A stretch of DNA of 55,666 nt from a virus. This document shows positions 9,145-15,791 of this stretch, piece by piece (the stretch's first letter is position 1; the number at the start of each line of letters is the position of its first letter). The notes beneath the pieces were generated by a model, which was not told the DNA's origin, ran no database searches, and saw only the letters and a program-made list of their open reading frames with translations. Both the position numbers and the translations under genes were made by a program. The stretch lies in the IMG/VR virus record IMGVR_UViG_3300018080_000024, positions 1 to 55,666 of that record. One strand, written 5' to 3'.

Positions 9145-10352
9145 TGGCAGACCTTTCCACGTTTTGGGACTCGCAAGGCTTGAGCGTCACGCTCTACCGG
9201 CCATCGGTAGCATTGACGCCGGGCAGCCCGAACACGGTCATTATCAATCCGCGGGGCCAGCTGCTCGACGATCAGTTTCAGCAACGCCTAACACTTTGGG
9301 AGCACGAAGCCGCGGCCGTGGGCGGATTCACACATGCTCGCGCTCAGCTAGAAATCCAGCCCACGGAAATGGATTGGTGGTTGCAACGACTACTCGGAGC
9401 TCACGTCGAAGTTACCTCCGGCGCAGGCGAGCGTGTGTGGGAGGGCTTCGTGGATCGCCTAGACGTTGTGGTCGGCGGCGCATCAATCACCTACGGTCCG
9501 CTCTCCGCCATTATGAATCGCATGCGGGTCATCTATCAGCGGATTGACACGAGCACCCAACCGCCAACTGGTTATGAACAAGTTATGACGGACCTGGCTG
9601 AGGACAGTGCAAGCCAGGCGCAATTCGGCATCTGGAAAGGCTACACGACCGGAGGCAAGCTGACGACGGCACTGGCGCAAAATCTACGAGACACAGCTTT
9701 GGCGGAGCTCGCATGGCCAAAGTTCAGCCAGAAGATCACCGTCGGCGAGGCGGGCTCAGGAGCCGTCTCGGTAGCCCTGGAGATGTCTGGCTATTATGCT
9801 TACTTGCTCTATCCGTACGAATCTACCACGACCGGGACACAGAACGTAGATACCAAGATCGCAGCGGTATTGGACGCTGATATCAACGGTTTATTCGCCA
9901 GCACGAACGCGATGCTTGCCACAAACACATTGGCGGTGCCTGCGTATGACCACGAGCGGCGGGCGGCGTGGACGGTGCTCAAGGAACTTGTTGGGTATGG
10001 CGACGCCAGCGCCAACGCCTATACGCTACAGGTGCGTGCGGACCGGCAAGTCATTTATGAGCAAGTATCTGACGCGGTAGCCTATGAATTCCGCATTGCG
10101 GCGGAAGCCCAAGAGGTGTTGACTAGCGATCAGACGCGCGTCGAGCTTTGGCAGGTCCGCCCCGGGCGGTGGATGCGCACGAGCGGGATGTTTGTCGGTC
10201 GGCACGATCTCGGGCCATCGCGCCAAGACGTGCGGTATGTCTACATCGAGGGGCTGACGTTCAGTGCCCCGGATCGGCTCGTGGTAAGTGGCGGCGATGT
10301 CGATACATTGCCTGCGATGCTATCCCGTCTCGGCTTGATCAACGCGAGGTAA
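9144..10352 (+). CDS. Tail hub protein
   Basis: A 402-residue protein with a GTG start overlapping the stop of the previous gene by one base. It follows the Dit-like gene, where siphoviruses encode the central hub (tail-associated, gp27-like). The sequence is beta-rich near the N-terminus ('LQLLGAHVEVTSG'-like hub strands around residue 80) with mixed helices later. No peptidase or lysozyme motif is visible. The assignment rests mostly on order and tight coupling with its neighbours. Confidence 0.55.
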   Translation: MADLSTFWDSQGLSVTLYRPSVALTPGSPNTVIINPRGQLLDDQFQQRLTLWEHEAAAVGGFTHARAQLEIQPTEMDWWLQRLLGAHVEVTSGAGERVWEGFVDRLDVVVGGASITYGPLSAIMNRMRVIYQRIDTSTQPPTGYEQVMTDLAEDSASQAQFGIWKGYTTGGKLTTALAQNLRDTALAELAWPKFSQKITVGEAGSGAVSVALEMSGYYAYLLYPYESTTTGTQNVDTKIAAVLDADINGLFASTNAMLATNTLAVPAYDHERRAAWTVLKELVGYGDASANAYTLQVRADRQVIYEQVSDAVAYEFRIAAEAQEVLTSDQTRVELWQVRPGRWMRTSGMFVGRHDLGPSRQDVRYVYIEGLTFSAPDRLVVSGGDVDTLPAMLSRLGLINAR

Positions 10353-10358
10353 AAGAGT

Positions 10359-11366
10359 ATGCCACAGCCACGGAATGATGAACGAAATACCTTGGTGGGT
10401 GCAGACTTGATGCCCAACCAGTTTGAAATGATGCACGAGCCCATCGGCGATTTTGGTATCTGGAATGGACAGTTTGAAATCGCCCAAGCGCTGAGCCACC
10501 CAGACGGCGTGCCCGAGGGGTGGTACAAAATCTACACCTGGAATGATGCATACGCGACAGTCCAGACCGGCGGCTGGGCCGGAGCCAATTGTATGCGCTG
10601 CGGGAGCACGGTGGCCGGGCACTCGGGGGGGGTCTTGACTAGCTTGCGCTATATCCCCGTCAGCGAGGATCGAGACTATTACGTCGGCGCGGCCATGCGC
10701 GGATCGAATGCAACGGTACAAGGGGGGCTAGCCGTTCGTTGTTACAGCGCCGCCAAAGCGCTGACGGGAACGGTTGGAATCGGCGCATGGGCTCCGGGTG
10801 TAAACTGGGTCCAGCGCCAGTATCGCATAGGCCCAGCAGGGGACGCAGCGTTCCCCGCCAACACGCGCTACTGCCAAGTGGAGCTGCGAGGCAACACAAA
10901 CAGCGAGACGAATCAATACGTCGAGTTTGACGACGTACAGTTCCAGCAGAGCAAGGTCAGCTACTCGCCTCAGATTCACCTCATTCACGATTATGTCAAT
11001 TCCGCAGTCAACTTTACCACAACGGTCAATGCGTGGACACAAGATCCTCAGTCAGTGATGACGCTTACGACGGAAGAGCCCGCGCATATTTGGGTGTGGT
11101 ACACGATTAACCATGTAAATCAGACCCGAGGAGCCATTTTCACGCATCAGTTCCGAATTTTTTGCGACGGCGTAGCTGTACCGATAAACCACTTTTCCGG
11201 TAGCCCCGCTGCAAACCATCTGTTGATCTCTGGTATTAGCTCACGGCTCGGGCCTGTGGCGCGGGGCGCTCATACGATAGACTTTCGTGTGTATGTGCAG
11301 AACAACGTTGACTCCGTAGTTGTTACGAACCGCACGGGATTTTGCTTTTACACCAGACAAAACTAG
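10359..11366 (+). CDS. Tail fibre-like protein with CBM-type N-terminal domain
   Basis: A 335-residue beta-rich protein. Residues about 27-190 read like a CBM4/9-type jelly roll: 'NGQFE' followed by 'PEGWY' near residues 35-56, and 'YVEFDDVQF' near its end, a typical last strand of such domains. The C-terminal 130 residues form another beta domain with 'TRGAIFTHQFRIF'. It is encoded after the tail hub and before the lysis genes, so a receptor- or glycan-binding role at the tail tip is likely. The substrate is unknown. Confidence 0.6.
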   Translation: MPQPRNDERNTLVGADLMPNQFEMMHEPIGDFGIWNGQFEIAQALSHPDGVPEGWYKIYTWNDAYATVQTGGWAGANCMRCGSTVAGHSGGVLTSLRYIPVSEDRDYYVGAAMRGSNATVQGGLAVRCYSAAKALTGTVGIGAWAPGVNWVQRQYRIGPAGDAAFPANTRYCQVELRGNTNSETNQYVEFDDVQFQQSKVSYSPQIHLIHDYVNSAVNFTTTVNAWTQDPQSVMTLTTEEPAHIWVWYTINHVNQTRGAIFTHQFRIFCDGVAVPINHFSGSPAANHLLISGISSRLGPVARGAHTIDFRVYVQNNVDSVVVTNRTGFCFYTRQN

Positions 11367-11374
11367 GAGGGGCG

Positions 11375-11551
11375 ATGAAGCTGCTATTCTCAGTAGCGCT
11401 ACAAACAGACGGTGGGCAGACGCTATACGAAGAAAGCTTGGAGGTAAAGGCTAGCGCCGAGGTGCTCAGGGGGCAGCCCTTGGCGAGCATGGCGCAAGCG
11501 ATTATGAATGCGCTAGTACGACAAGCGGACGCCGCGACGCAGGACGCATAG
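11375..11551 (+). CDS. Small hypothetical protein of the tail-lysis junction
   Basis: A 58-residue protein (starts MKLLFSVALQ) with a strong AGGAGGGG ribosome site 4 bases before ATG 11375. It has a beta strand-like N-terminus and an alpha-helical C-terminus rich in Ala and Gln. No signal peptide or metal motif is seen. It lies between the fibre-like gene and the membrane lysis genes; I do not recognise it. Confidence 0.6.
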   Translation: MKLLFSVALQTDGGQTLYEESLEVKASAEVLRGQPLASMAQAIMNALVRQADAATQDA

Positions 11552-11561
11552 GAGGTGATGT

Positions 11562-11897
11562 ATGGCTATCCCCCCGGCCAACGGAAGCGGCAACGGCATG
11601 GTAACCTGGAAGGAGGTACAACGCTGGCTGACGATCATCGCGCTGGTCGTCACTGTCGTGGGCGCGATGTGGATAGTGCGCGTGGAGATCGCGACGGTCA
11701 AAGCGCAGCAGGATGACATAATCCGTCGTATGGGCGTCTTCGAGCAGCGCCTGGACCGGCTGGACGAGCGTGCTCGCGTGATGGACATAGAGCAGTTGAC
11801 GGCGATCAGCGAAATCCAGGCAGTGGTGGCTCGGATCGAAACGGTGTTAGACAGTGTAGCTGTACGGTGTGAACGGCTAGAAGGAGGGTCTGGATGA
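11562..11897 (+). CDS. Membrane-anchored coiled-coil protein, spanin-like
   Basis: A 111-residue protein with one N-terminal membrane helix (about residues 22-42, 'WLTIIALVVTVVGAMWIV') followed by a long heptad-rich helix to the C-terminus. This N-in, single-TM, coiled-coil layout is that of inner-membrane spanins (Rz) and also of XhlA-like holin partners. It overlaps the start of the holin gene by 4 bases (ATGA), so the two are coupled. Lysis role is inferred from layout and neighbour. Confidence 0.6.
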   Translation: MAIPPANGSGNGMVTWKEVQRWLTIIALVVTVVGAMWIVRVEIATVKAQQDDIIRRMGVFEQRLDRLDERARVMDIEQLTAISEIQAVVARIETVLDSVAVRCERLEGGSG

Positions 11898-12250
11898 ACG
11901 GCATGGAGATGGTCCTACAGTATGTGCTGCTGGTCATCACCGGTGGCGGTGCAGGCAAAGTCGTAGAGTGGCTCATCGAGAAGCTGGACCTGAGCGCGTG
12001 GAGCACCTTGGCGAAGCGCATCTTTGCCCTGGTGGTCTCGGCGATCCTAGGCGTCGGGGCCTGGGCAGTGTTGGCGTTGCTGGGCTTGGCGGCCCGGCTC
12101 GACATCGGCCTCCCGAGCGGCAGCTGGCCACAAACGGGCGAGGAGTGGCTCGTGACCGTGATGATTATCATTGTGACCACCTGGACCTCATCGCAGATGT
12201 TCCACGCGGTCTCGCGGGACGCCAGGACGTCCGCGCTGCGGCGTCCATAG
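11894..12250 (+). CDS. Holin candidate
   Basis: A 118-residue membrane protein with three predicted membrane helices: about residues 6-26, 42-68 and 82-100 ('WLVTVMIIIVTTW'). The C-terminus is short and basic ('SRDARTSALRRP'). This size and topology fit class I holins. It ends the late tail operon and is followed by an intrinsic terminator-like hairpin at 12280. The endolysin is not adjacent; it lies at 17776, beyond a block of early-type cassettes. Confidence 0.65.
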   Translation: MNGMEMVLQYVLLVITGGGAGKVVEWLIEKLDLSAWSTLAKRIFALVVSAILGVGAWAVLALLGLAARLDIGLPSGSWPQTGEEWLVTVMIIIVTTWTSSQMFHAVSRDARTSALRRP

Positions 12251-12279
12251 TGTAGCGGCCCCATCACCCCCATTTCCCC

Positions 12280-12313
12280 CCGCCCCGCCCTCACCGGCGG
12301 GGCGGCTCTCGTT
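12280..12313 (+). terminator. Terminator-like hairpin ending the late tail-lysis operon
   Basis: A 10-bp perfect stem CCGCCCCGCC (12280-12289) with GGCGGGGCGG (12296-12305) and a 6-nt loop, followed by CTCTCGTTGG. The T-tract is weak. The same stem sequence recurs before the cassettes at 19486 and 41528, where it is followed by CGTCTTTGT. Confidence 0.7.
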
Positions 12314-12323
12314 GGGCGGAATC

Positions 12324-12388
12324 TTTACGCAAAATTTACGCAATCTTTACGGATAGCTATAGACGTAGGCGGGAAACTATGCTATAAT
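12324..12388 (+). promoter_or_regulatory. Cassette promoter 1 with three phased TTTACG boxes
   Basis: TTTACG occurs at 12324, 12335 and 12346, exactly 11 bp apart, so all three boxes lie on the same face of the helix. They are followed by -35 TAGACG (12360-12365), a 17-bp spacer and -10 TATAAT (12383-12388). The same arrangement occurs at 14022, 19530 and 41573. The phased boxes are probably an activator or repressor operator, which is inference. Confidence 0.88.
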
Positions 12389-12394
12389 ATCGTC

Positions 12395-12456
12395 GTAAGG
12401 TTAAGGACGGGGCGGCGATAGGGACTGCCCCCAGACACCCGAAGGAGACGAACGAA
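12395..12456 (+). promoter_or_regulatory. Conserved hairpin leader, cassette 1
   Basis: The 5' leader 'GTCGTAAGGTTAAGGACGG' and what follows is shared by all four cassettes. It can fold GGGGCGG (12409-12415) with CTGCCCC (12425-12431) around a 9-nt loop. The other copies change both arms (CCACCCC in two, GGG-AA-CGG with CCGCCCC in one) yet keep most pairs. It ends in GAAGGAGACGAACGAA before the ATG. A possible role is translation control or antitermination. Confidence 0.7.
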
Positions 12457-12756
12457 ATGGCAACCGACTTCCAAAAGATTGTGAAGGCTTTGCTTATAGA
12501 CTCCGACTTACGCATTAGCAAGATCGTTTGCAAGCGAAACGGGACCATTCATGTGATGCGCCGTACTAGCATGGGGACTACGAAGTCACTCAAGTCCTGG
12601 AATACGGATGTGTTCAAAGCCTTGTTCGCTCCTTTGAACGGGGACATTATGATCGACGGATATAACATGGTCAACACTGCAACGCTAGATGGCTACTTGG
12701 TTACCATTGTCGCACCCGCAGCGCCAGTGTATCTGCCATATATGAGAGCGGACTAG
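12457..12756 (+). CDS. Cassette 1 payload, hypothetical 99-residue protein
   Basis: First gene after promoter 1. It is a basic N-terminal half (two Lys/Arg patches, 'KIVCKRNGTIHVMRRTS') and a hydrophobic beta-rich C-terminal half. I recognise no family. Its base composition is less GC-rich than its neighbours, with codons such as TTA, ATA and TTT, which suggests a recent origin elsewhere. It lies upstream of hammerhead 1 and of ArdC, so a host-takeover or anti-defence role is possible but unproven. Confidence 0.65.
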   Translation: MATDFQKIVKALLIDSDLRISKIVCKRNGTIHVMRRTSMGTTKSLKSWNTDVFKALFAPLNGDIMIDGYNMVNTATLDGYLVTIVAPAAPVYLPYMRAD

Positions 12757-12763
12757 CCCAAGC

Positions 12764-12825
12764 ACGCGAAAGCCCGGGGCACACACCCCGGGCTCGCCGG
12801 GAAATCGGCCCGGCCTGATGAGCGG
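12764..12825 (+). ncRNA. Type II hammerhead ribozyme 1
   Basis: All core elements are present in order. Open stem II arm CGC (12765-12767), then GAAA (12768-12771); helix III GCCCGGGG/CCCCGGGC (12772-12779 with 12786-12793); then TC, with predicted cleavage after C12795. Closed stem I is GCCGGG/CCCGGC with loop AAATCGG (12796-12814), then CTGATGA (12815-12821) and the other stem II arm GCG. It lies 7 bases after the stop of the upstream gene and before the ribosome site of the next. Both cleavage products would end in stable hairpins. Confidence 0.9.
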
Positions 12826-12848
12826 AGACAAACACACGGGAGGGCACA

Positions 12849-13058
12849 ATGGAGCGGCTTATGAACGGGCAGGCAGACGCGGTAGCAGTATTGCTCGACA
12901 ATCGCTGGACGATGGACGTATGCTGGAGCCACGAAGATCACTACACGGTTGTGCTCCAAAACGCCTCCCACGTGATCCTGGGCGTGGGCGATACGGTGGC
13001 CGACGCTACAGCAGCCGCAGAGCGCGACGCGCAGCGATGGCTCGACGAGAGGGCATAG
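12849..13058 (+). CDS. Hypothetical small protein downstream of hammerhead 1
   Basis: A 69-residue protein with ATG after GGGAGGGCACA, the same ribosome site that follows hammerhead 3. It has a 'WTMDVCWSHEDHYTVVLQ' beta hairpin and a helical Ala/Asp-rich C-terminus ('ADATAAAERDAQRWLDERA'). This pattern of a strand pair then a helix is common in small phage proteins that bind nucleic acid or other proteins, but I recognise no family. In the next frame, bases 13059-13140 read as helix-like protein without a start codon, which may be an eroded extension. Confidence 0.6.
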   Translation: MERLMNGQADAVAVLLDNRWTMDVCWSHEDHYTVVLQNASHVILGVGDTVADATAAAERDAQRWLDERA

Positions 13059-13197
13059 CAACGAGCTCACCGACGTCCGGCAGATCGTCGCCGCAGTGGA
13101 AACCATCGGACGGGCGCTGGGATTGTCATTGCGTCGGTAATACATTCGCACGGCTGGCGTGCTACCCGGCGCGCCAGCCAACCCTTAGGAGGTCAGC

Positions 13198-14007
13198 ATG
13201 TCCAAGTACACGGTCAAGCAGTTAGCAGATCGCATCGCTGATGGCGCGGAGCAGTTGGTACAGGATGGTGCGTGGGACGAGTACCTGAAATTCATCTCGC
13301 GATTCCCCGGCTACAGCTTCGGGAACCTCATGCTCATCTACACCGCCCGGCCCGATGCATCGCGTGTCGCCGGATACCGCACGTGGCAGAAGATGGGCCG
13401 CCAGGTTCGCAAGGGTGAGAAGGGCATCGCGATCTTGGCCCCGCACCAGTGGAAGCGCAAGGACGAGGATGACGACCAAGACGTCTCGCGGCGGACCGGC
13501 GTCGGATTCCACGTCACCTATGTCCGGGACGTGAGCCAAACCGACGGCGACCCATTGCCTGAGATTGCTCCGCCGTTGAGCGGCGATGACCCCAACGGGA
13601 TCCTGGGCCAGGTCCTAGGTGCCATCAAGCGCCGTGGCCTAGTCGTCGAGTTCACCGACGAGATGGTCGCCGACGGGGCTACGAACGGGCGCACCGTCCG
13701 CCTCCACACGGAGCGGGCCGCAACGCACCAGGTCGCCGTCGCGCTCCATGAACTTGCTCACGTCATCCTCGGCCACACGTCCAATCGTCGTGATGTGCCT
13801 CAGGCAGCGATGGAGTGGGAGGCCGAGTCGGTGTCCTACGTCGTCTGCGAGCGGCTGGGGATAGACTCCTCGACCAACGCGCTGGGCTATGTCCTGTCGT
13901 GGGCACATGGCGATCCCGAGGCGGTCCGTGAATACATCGCCGAGGAGGGCAACCTGATCCTCACCGTCGCCAGTGAGATCGTCGAGGCCGTTGCCGTAAA
14001 CGCCTAA
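13198..14007 (+). CDS. ardC: ArdC-like anti-restriction protein
   Basis: A 269-residue protein with the two ArdC domains. The N-terminal ssDNA-binding domain (residues about 1-100) shows 'GYSFGNLMLIY', 'VAGYRTWQKMGRQVRKGEKGI' and 'ILAP' signatures. The C-terminal metallopeptidase-like domain has HELAHVILGH with the first His near residue 184 and a downstream 'EWEAESVSYVVC' Glu that completes a Zn site. ArdC proteins protect incoming DNA from host restriction. It starts at ATG 13198 after AGGAGGTCAGC and sits between cassettes 1 and 2, so it likely acts early in infection. Confidence 0.88.
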   Translation: MSKYTVKQLADRIADGAEQLVQDGAWDEYLKFISRFPGYSFGNLMLIYTARPDASRVAGYRTWQKMGRQVRKGEKGIAILAPHQWKRKDEDDDQDVSRRTGVGFHVTYVRDVSQTDGDPLPEIAPPLSGDDPNGILGQVLGAIKRRGLVVEFTDEMVADGATNGRTVRLHTERAATHQVAVALHELAHVILGHTSNRRDVPQAAMEWEAESVSYVVCERLGIDSSTNALGYVLSWAHGDPEAVREYIAEEGNLILTVASEIVEAVAVNA

Positions 14008-14021
14008 GTGTCTCGGGAATC

Positions 14022-14086
14022 TTTACGCAAAATTTACGCTATCTTTACGGATAGCTATAGACGTAGGCGGGGAACTATGCTATAAT
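14022..14086 (+). promoter_or_regulatory. Cassette promoter 2 with three phased TTTACG boxes
   Basis: TTTACG boxes at 14022, 14033 and 14044 (11-bp period), -35 TAGACG at 14058-14063, 17-bp spacer, -10 TATAAT at 14081-14086. It is nearly identical to promoter 1 but has no terminator in front, only the remnant TCTCGGGAATC that follows the terminator in cassette 4. Transcription from ArdC may therefore read into it. Confidence 0.88.
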
Positions 14087-14092
14087 ATCGTC

Positions 14093-14153
14093 GTAAGGTT
14101 AAGGACGGGGCGGCGATAGGGACCACCCCCAGACACCCAGAGGAGACAGCAGA
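14093..14153 (+). promoter_or_regulatory. Conserved hairpin leader, cassette 2
   Basis: Same leader as in cassette 1, with the right arm of the hairpin changed to CCACCCC. It ends in CCCAGAGGAGACAGCAGA before ATG 14154, giving a good AGAGGAG ribosome site. Confidence 0.68.
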
Positions 14154-14363
14154 ATGGCCCGCCAGAATTATCCGCCCACCCACGTATACAAATTCGCCGC
14201 GCACATCTGCTTCGCTGATACCCGCGCCGAGGCCGACGCGATCAAAGCCGACGCCGACGCCTACATCAACGCGCAGCGGGCAAACCTGCGCCCCGCGACG
14301 ATCAAGAAGCTGGAGGGCATCATCAGTGACGCGATCCTCGACTGGGAGGATTTCAACAGCTAG
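14154..14363 (+). CDS. Cassette 2 payload, hypothetical 69-residue protein
   Basis: The protein starts 'MARQNYPPTHVYKFAAHICF' and continues as a long Ala/Asp-rich helix with 'ADAIKADADAYINAQRANLRP'. It has no similarity by eye to the other cassette payloads. The stop codon TAG (14361-14363) is directly followed by hammerhead 2. Function unknown; its position in the cassette series next to ArdC suggests an early host-interaction protein. Confidence 0.65.
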   Translation: MARQNYPPTHVYKFAAHICFADTRAEADAIKADADAYINAQRANLRPATIKKLEGIISDAILDWEDFNS

Positions 14364-14428
14364 TACGCGAAAGCCCGGGGCGCTTGCCCCGGGCTCGCCG
14401 GGAAATCGGCCCGGCCTGATGAGCGGAG
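14364..14428 (+). ncRNA. Type II hammerhead ribozyme 2
   Basis: CGC-GAAA at 14366-14372, helix III GCCCGGGGC/GCCCCGGGC (14373-14381 with 14386-14394, loop GCTT), TC at 14395-14396 with predicted cleavage after 14396. Stem I is GCCGGG/CCCGGC with loop AAATCGG, then CTGATGA at 14416-14422 and closing arm GCG. The downstream mRNA starts with stem I and carries GGAAAAAGGAGGAAG before ATG 14445. Confidence 0.9.
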
Positions 14429-14444
14429 AGGAAAAAGGAGGAAG

Positions 14445-14771
14445 ATGACCAAGCGATGGAGTTGGGCTTACGCCACAGTGCTGTCGCCAGCGGCCAAGGC
14501 CGCTGGTGCGCACATGGCAGAGCGCGGCCGAGTGCGATTCCCCCGCACGAAATGCCAGATTGCCTGGCTGAACGACGCGGCAGGCTACCCGCGAAACGTT
14601 ATCGCCGTGCTGGCGAGTGACGAAGAGTGGGAAACGTCGGTGGAGGTCCGAGACCATGACCGTGTCGTTACCTGTGCGTTCGCGGATGGGGACGACGTAA
14701 TCATCCATGCACACGGAACGGCTGCGGTCGACTCCGTGAGCGTCCCGCGCGGGTGGACGCTGGTTGGCTAG
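14445..14771 (+). CDS. Hypothetical 108-residue protein between hammerheads 2 and 3
   Basis: A beta-rich small protein ('RNVIAVLASDEEWETSVEVRDHDRVVTCAFADGDDVIIHAH') with a basic N-terminus. No family recognised. It is bracketed by two self-cleaving ribozymes, so its mRNA should be released as a monocistronic fragment with a hairpin at each end. The ribosome site AGGAGGAAG is strong. Confidence 0.65.
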   Translation: MTKRWSWAYATVLSPAAKAAGAHMAERGRVRFPRTKCQIAWLNDAAGYPRNVIAVLASDEEWETSVEVRDHDRVVTCAFADGDDVIIHAHGTAAVDSVSVPRGWTLVG

Positions 14772-14778
14772 AGGCGGC

Positions 14779-14840
14779 ACGCGAAACCTAGCGGATAACC
14801 GCTAGGTCGCCGGGAAATCGGCCCGGCCTGATGAGTGGAG
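14779..14840 (+). ncRNA. Type II hammerhead ribozyme 3 (covarying helix III)
   Basis: CGC-GAAA at 14780-14786, then helix III CCTAGCGG/CCGCTAGG (14787-14794 with 14799-14806, loop ATAA), which differs completely from the other copies but pairs perfectly. TC with predicted cleavage after 14808, stem I GCCGGG/CCCGGC, CTGATGA at 14828-14834, and stem II arm GTG pairing with CGC through one G-U. This covariation is the best sequence proof that the family is a real structured ribozyme. Confidence 0.93.
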
Positions 14841-14863
14841 ACAAACACACGGGAGGGCACACA

Positions 14864-15085
14864 ATGAACGAGTCATACGAGCTCTTTGTAGATCGTAGCG
14901 CAGATCCGGCGGACATCGCGGCTATGACCCAAGACGAAATCGAGAACGACATCGAGGCCATGGTCCGCGAGGGGTGCCTGGACAACGAGCCAGACGCGAC
15001 CGAGGCAGAGATCGGCCAAGCACGCGAGTTTGCAGCAGCAGAGATTCTGTCTGAGGCGAAACGTCTGGCGGGCATCGAGGACTAG
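14864..15085 (+). CDS. Acidic hypothetical protein, 73 residues
   Basis: ATG 14864 follows GGGAGGGCACACA, nearly the same ribosome site as at 12849. The protein is strongly acidic and helical ('MTQDEIENDIEAMVREGCLDNEPDATEAEIGQ'). Small acidic phage proteins are often DNA mimics or inhibitors, but nothing here proves this. It directly follows hammerhead 3. An earlier in-frame ATG at 14831 lies within the ribozyme core and is not a plausible start. Confidence 0.6.
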   Translation: MNESYELFVDRSADPADIAAMTQDEIENDIEAMVREGCLDNEPDATEAEIGQAREFAAAEILSEAKRLAGIED

Positions 15086-15090
15086 CCACA

Positions 15091-15134
15091 CTCGTGAGAA
15101 CCGGGCTACCTGTCCGGCGGCCCGGTCCGACGAG
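15091..15134 (+). other. Two-part intergenic hairpin
   Basis: Outer stem CTCGT/ACGAG (15091-15095 with 15130-15134), asymmetric internal loop GAGA/CCG, inner stem ACCGGGC/GCCCGGT (15100-15106 with 15120-15126). It occupies the same place between stop codon and ribosome site that hammerheads occupy in neighbouring gaps, but lacks CTGATGA. It may be a processing or stability element; I cannot match it to a known ribozyme class. Confidence 0.55.
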
Positions 15135-15137
15135 CGA

Positions 15138-15145
15138 TTATCAAT
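15138..15145 (+). repeat. TTATCAAT motif, intergenic copy
   Basis: An exact copy of the dispersed directional octamer, in context GATTATCAATCACTGGAGGG, immediately upstream of a ribosome site. TTATCACT occurs at the matching place before the next two genes (15503 and 15765). Confidence 0.6.
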
Positions 15146-15158
15146 CACTGGAGGGACG

Positions 15159-15464
15159 ATGAACAGAGCACAAGACCTGCGAGACCTGAAGGCCGCCGCG
15201 GACTTTGAGCTTGTCTGCGCCGAGGCCGGCGTGAGGATCGGATATTGTGTGCTGCGCGAGGACTTGGGCGTGTTGACCGCAGGGTCCAAAGTGGCGATCA
15301 TAGACTTCTACGCCGAGGGCATCACGTTCACGCCGGAGGATTGGCAGGGTCCGTTGCCCCACCTGGACGACCCCGAGGACATCGGGAACACGACCTGGGT
15401 GGACCAATACGGACACCAAGGCGTTATTATGGGGTTCTTGCCGCGGTTATTGGATACGTACTAG
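15159..15464 (+). CDS. Hypothetical 101-residue protein
   Basis: ATG 15159 follows TGGAGGGACG. N-terminal helix ('RAQDLRDLKAAADFELVCAEAG') is followed by a beta domain with 'VLTAGSKVAIIDFYAEGITF', like a small barrel. No family recognised. It sits in the run of small early genes separated by hairpins. Confidence 0.6.
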   Translation: MNRAQDLRDLKAAADFELVCAEAGVRIGYCVLREDLGVLTAGSKVAIIDFYAEGITFTPEDWQGPLPHLDDPEDIGNTTWVDQYGHQGVIMGFLPRLLDTY

Positions 15465-15476
15465 CCGCCACCACGA

Positions 15477-15499
15477 GCGCCGGGACTGCCAACCGGCGC
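15477..15499 (+). other. Hairpin with 9-nt loop GACTGCCAA (copy A)
   Basis: Perfect 7-bp stem GCGCCGG/CCGGCGC with loop GACTGCCAA. An identical element is at 20289-20311, and its exact reverse complement is at 15738-15760. Because of this the loop can pair base for base with the loop of the element 240 bases downstream. It lies between the stop of one small gene and the ribosome site of the next. Confidence 0.8.
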
Positions 15500-15522
15500 G
15501 ACTTTATCACTGGAGGGATGAA

Positions 15523-15723
15523 ATGGAGACCAAGTACCCGAATGTCACAGTCCGGTTGGTGGGGGAGGACGGGAATGCATTTGCCATCCTGGGCCGGGTT
15601 ACAAAGGCTATGCAGCGGGAGGGCGTATCGAAGGCCGAGCGCGACGCGTACATGGCGGAGGCTACGGCTGGCAGTTACGAAGAGCTGATTGCCACCACGA
15701 TGCGTTGGGTGAACGTCAGGTAG
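15523..15723 (+). CDS. Small conserved-looking hypothetical protein
   Basis: A 66-residue protein ('VTVRLVGEDGNAFAILGRV' then a helical 'KAMQREGVSKAERDAYMAEA'). Proteins with this strand-strand-helix pattern and an 'AFAILG' core are found in many phage and bacterial genomes, as far as I recall without assigned function. ATG follows ACTGGAGGGATGAA. Flanked on both sides by the complementary-loop hairpins. Confidence 0.7.
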   Translation: METKYPNVTVRLVGEDGNAFAILGRVTKAMQREGVSKAERDAYMAEATAGSYEELIATTMRWVNVR

Positions 15724-15733
15724 CGGAATCTAT

Positions 15734-15764
15734 AGTGGCGCCGGTTGGCAGTCCCGGCGCCACT
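15734..15764 (+). other. Hairpin with complementary loop TTGGCAGTC (copy B, inverted)
   Basis: An 11-bp stem AGTGGCGCCGG/CCGGCGCCACT with loop TTGGCAGTC. Positions 15738-15760 are the exact reverse complement of the element at 15477-15499. The two loops can form a 9-bp kissing interaction, or the two hairpins can pair along their whole length around the 66-residue gene between them. ACTTTATCACTGG follows both. Confidence 0.8.
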
Positions 15765-15791
15765 TTATCACTGGACGAGGAAGGGACACCG

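Noticed and set aside
12324-12351. TTTACG boxes as replication iterons or a CRISPR array
   Set aside because: Only two or three copies per site, always directly upstream of a promoter, at four separate loci; an operator is more likely.
12779-12786. Helix III hairpins as ordinary terminators
   Set aside because: They are GC-rich but followed by CGCCGGG instead of a T-tract, and the surrounding core fits the hammerhead exactly.
13059-13140. Protein-like frame 'NELTDVRQIVAAVETIGRALG' after the 12849 gene
   Set aside because: No ATG, GTG or TTG start in that frame before GTG in the middle; may be an eroded extension but not supported as a gene.
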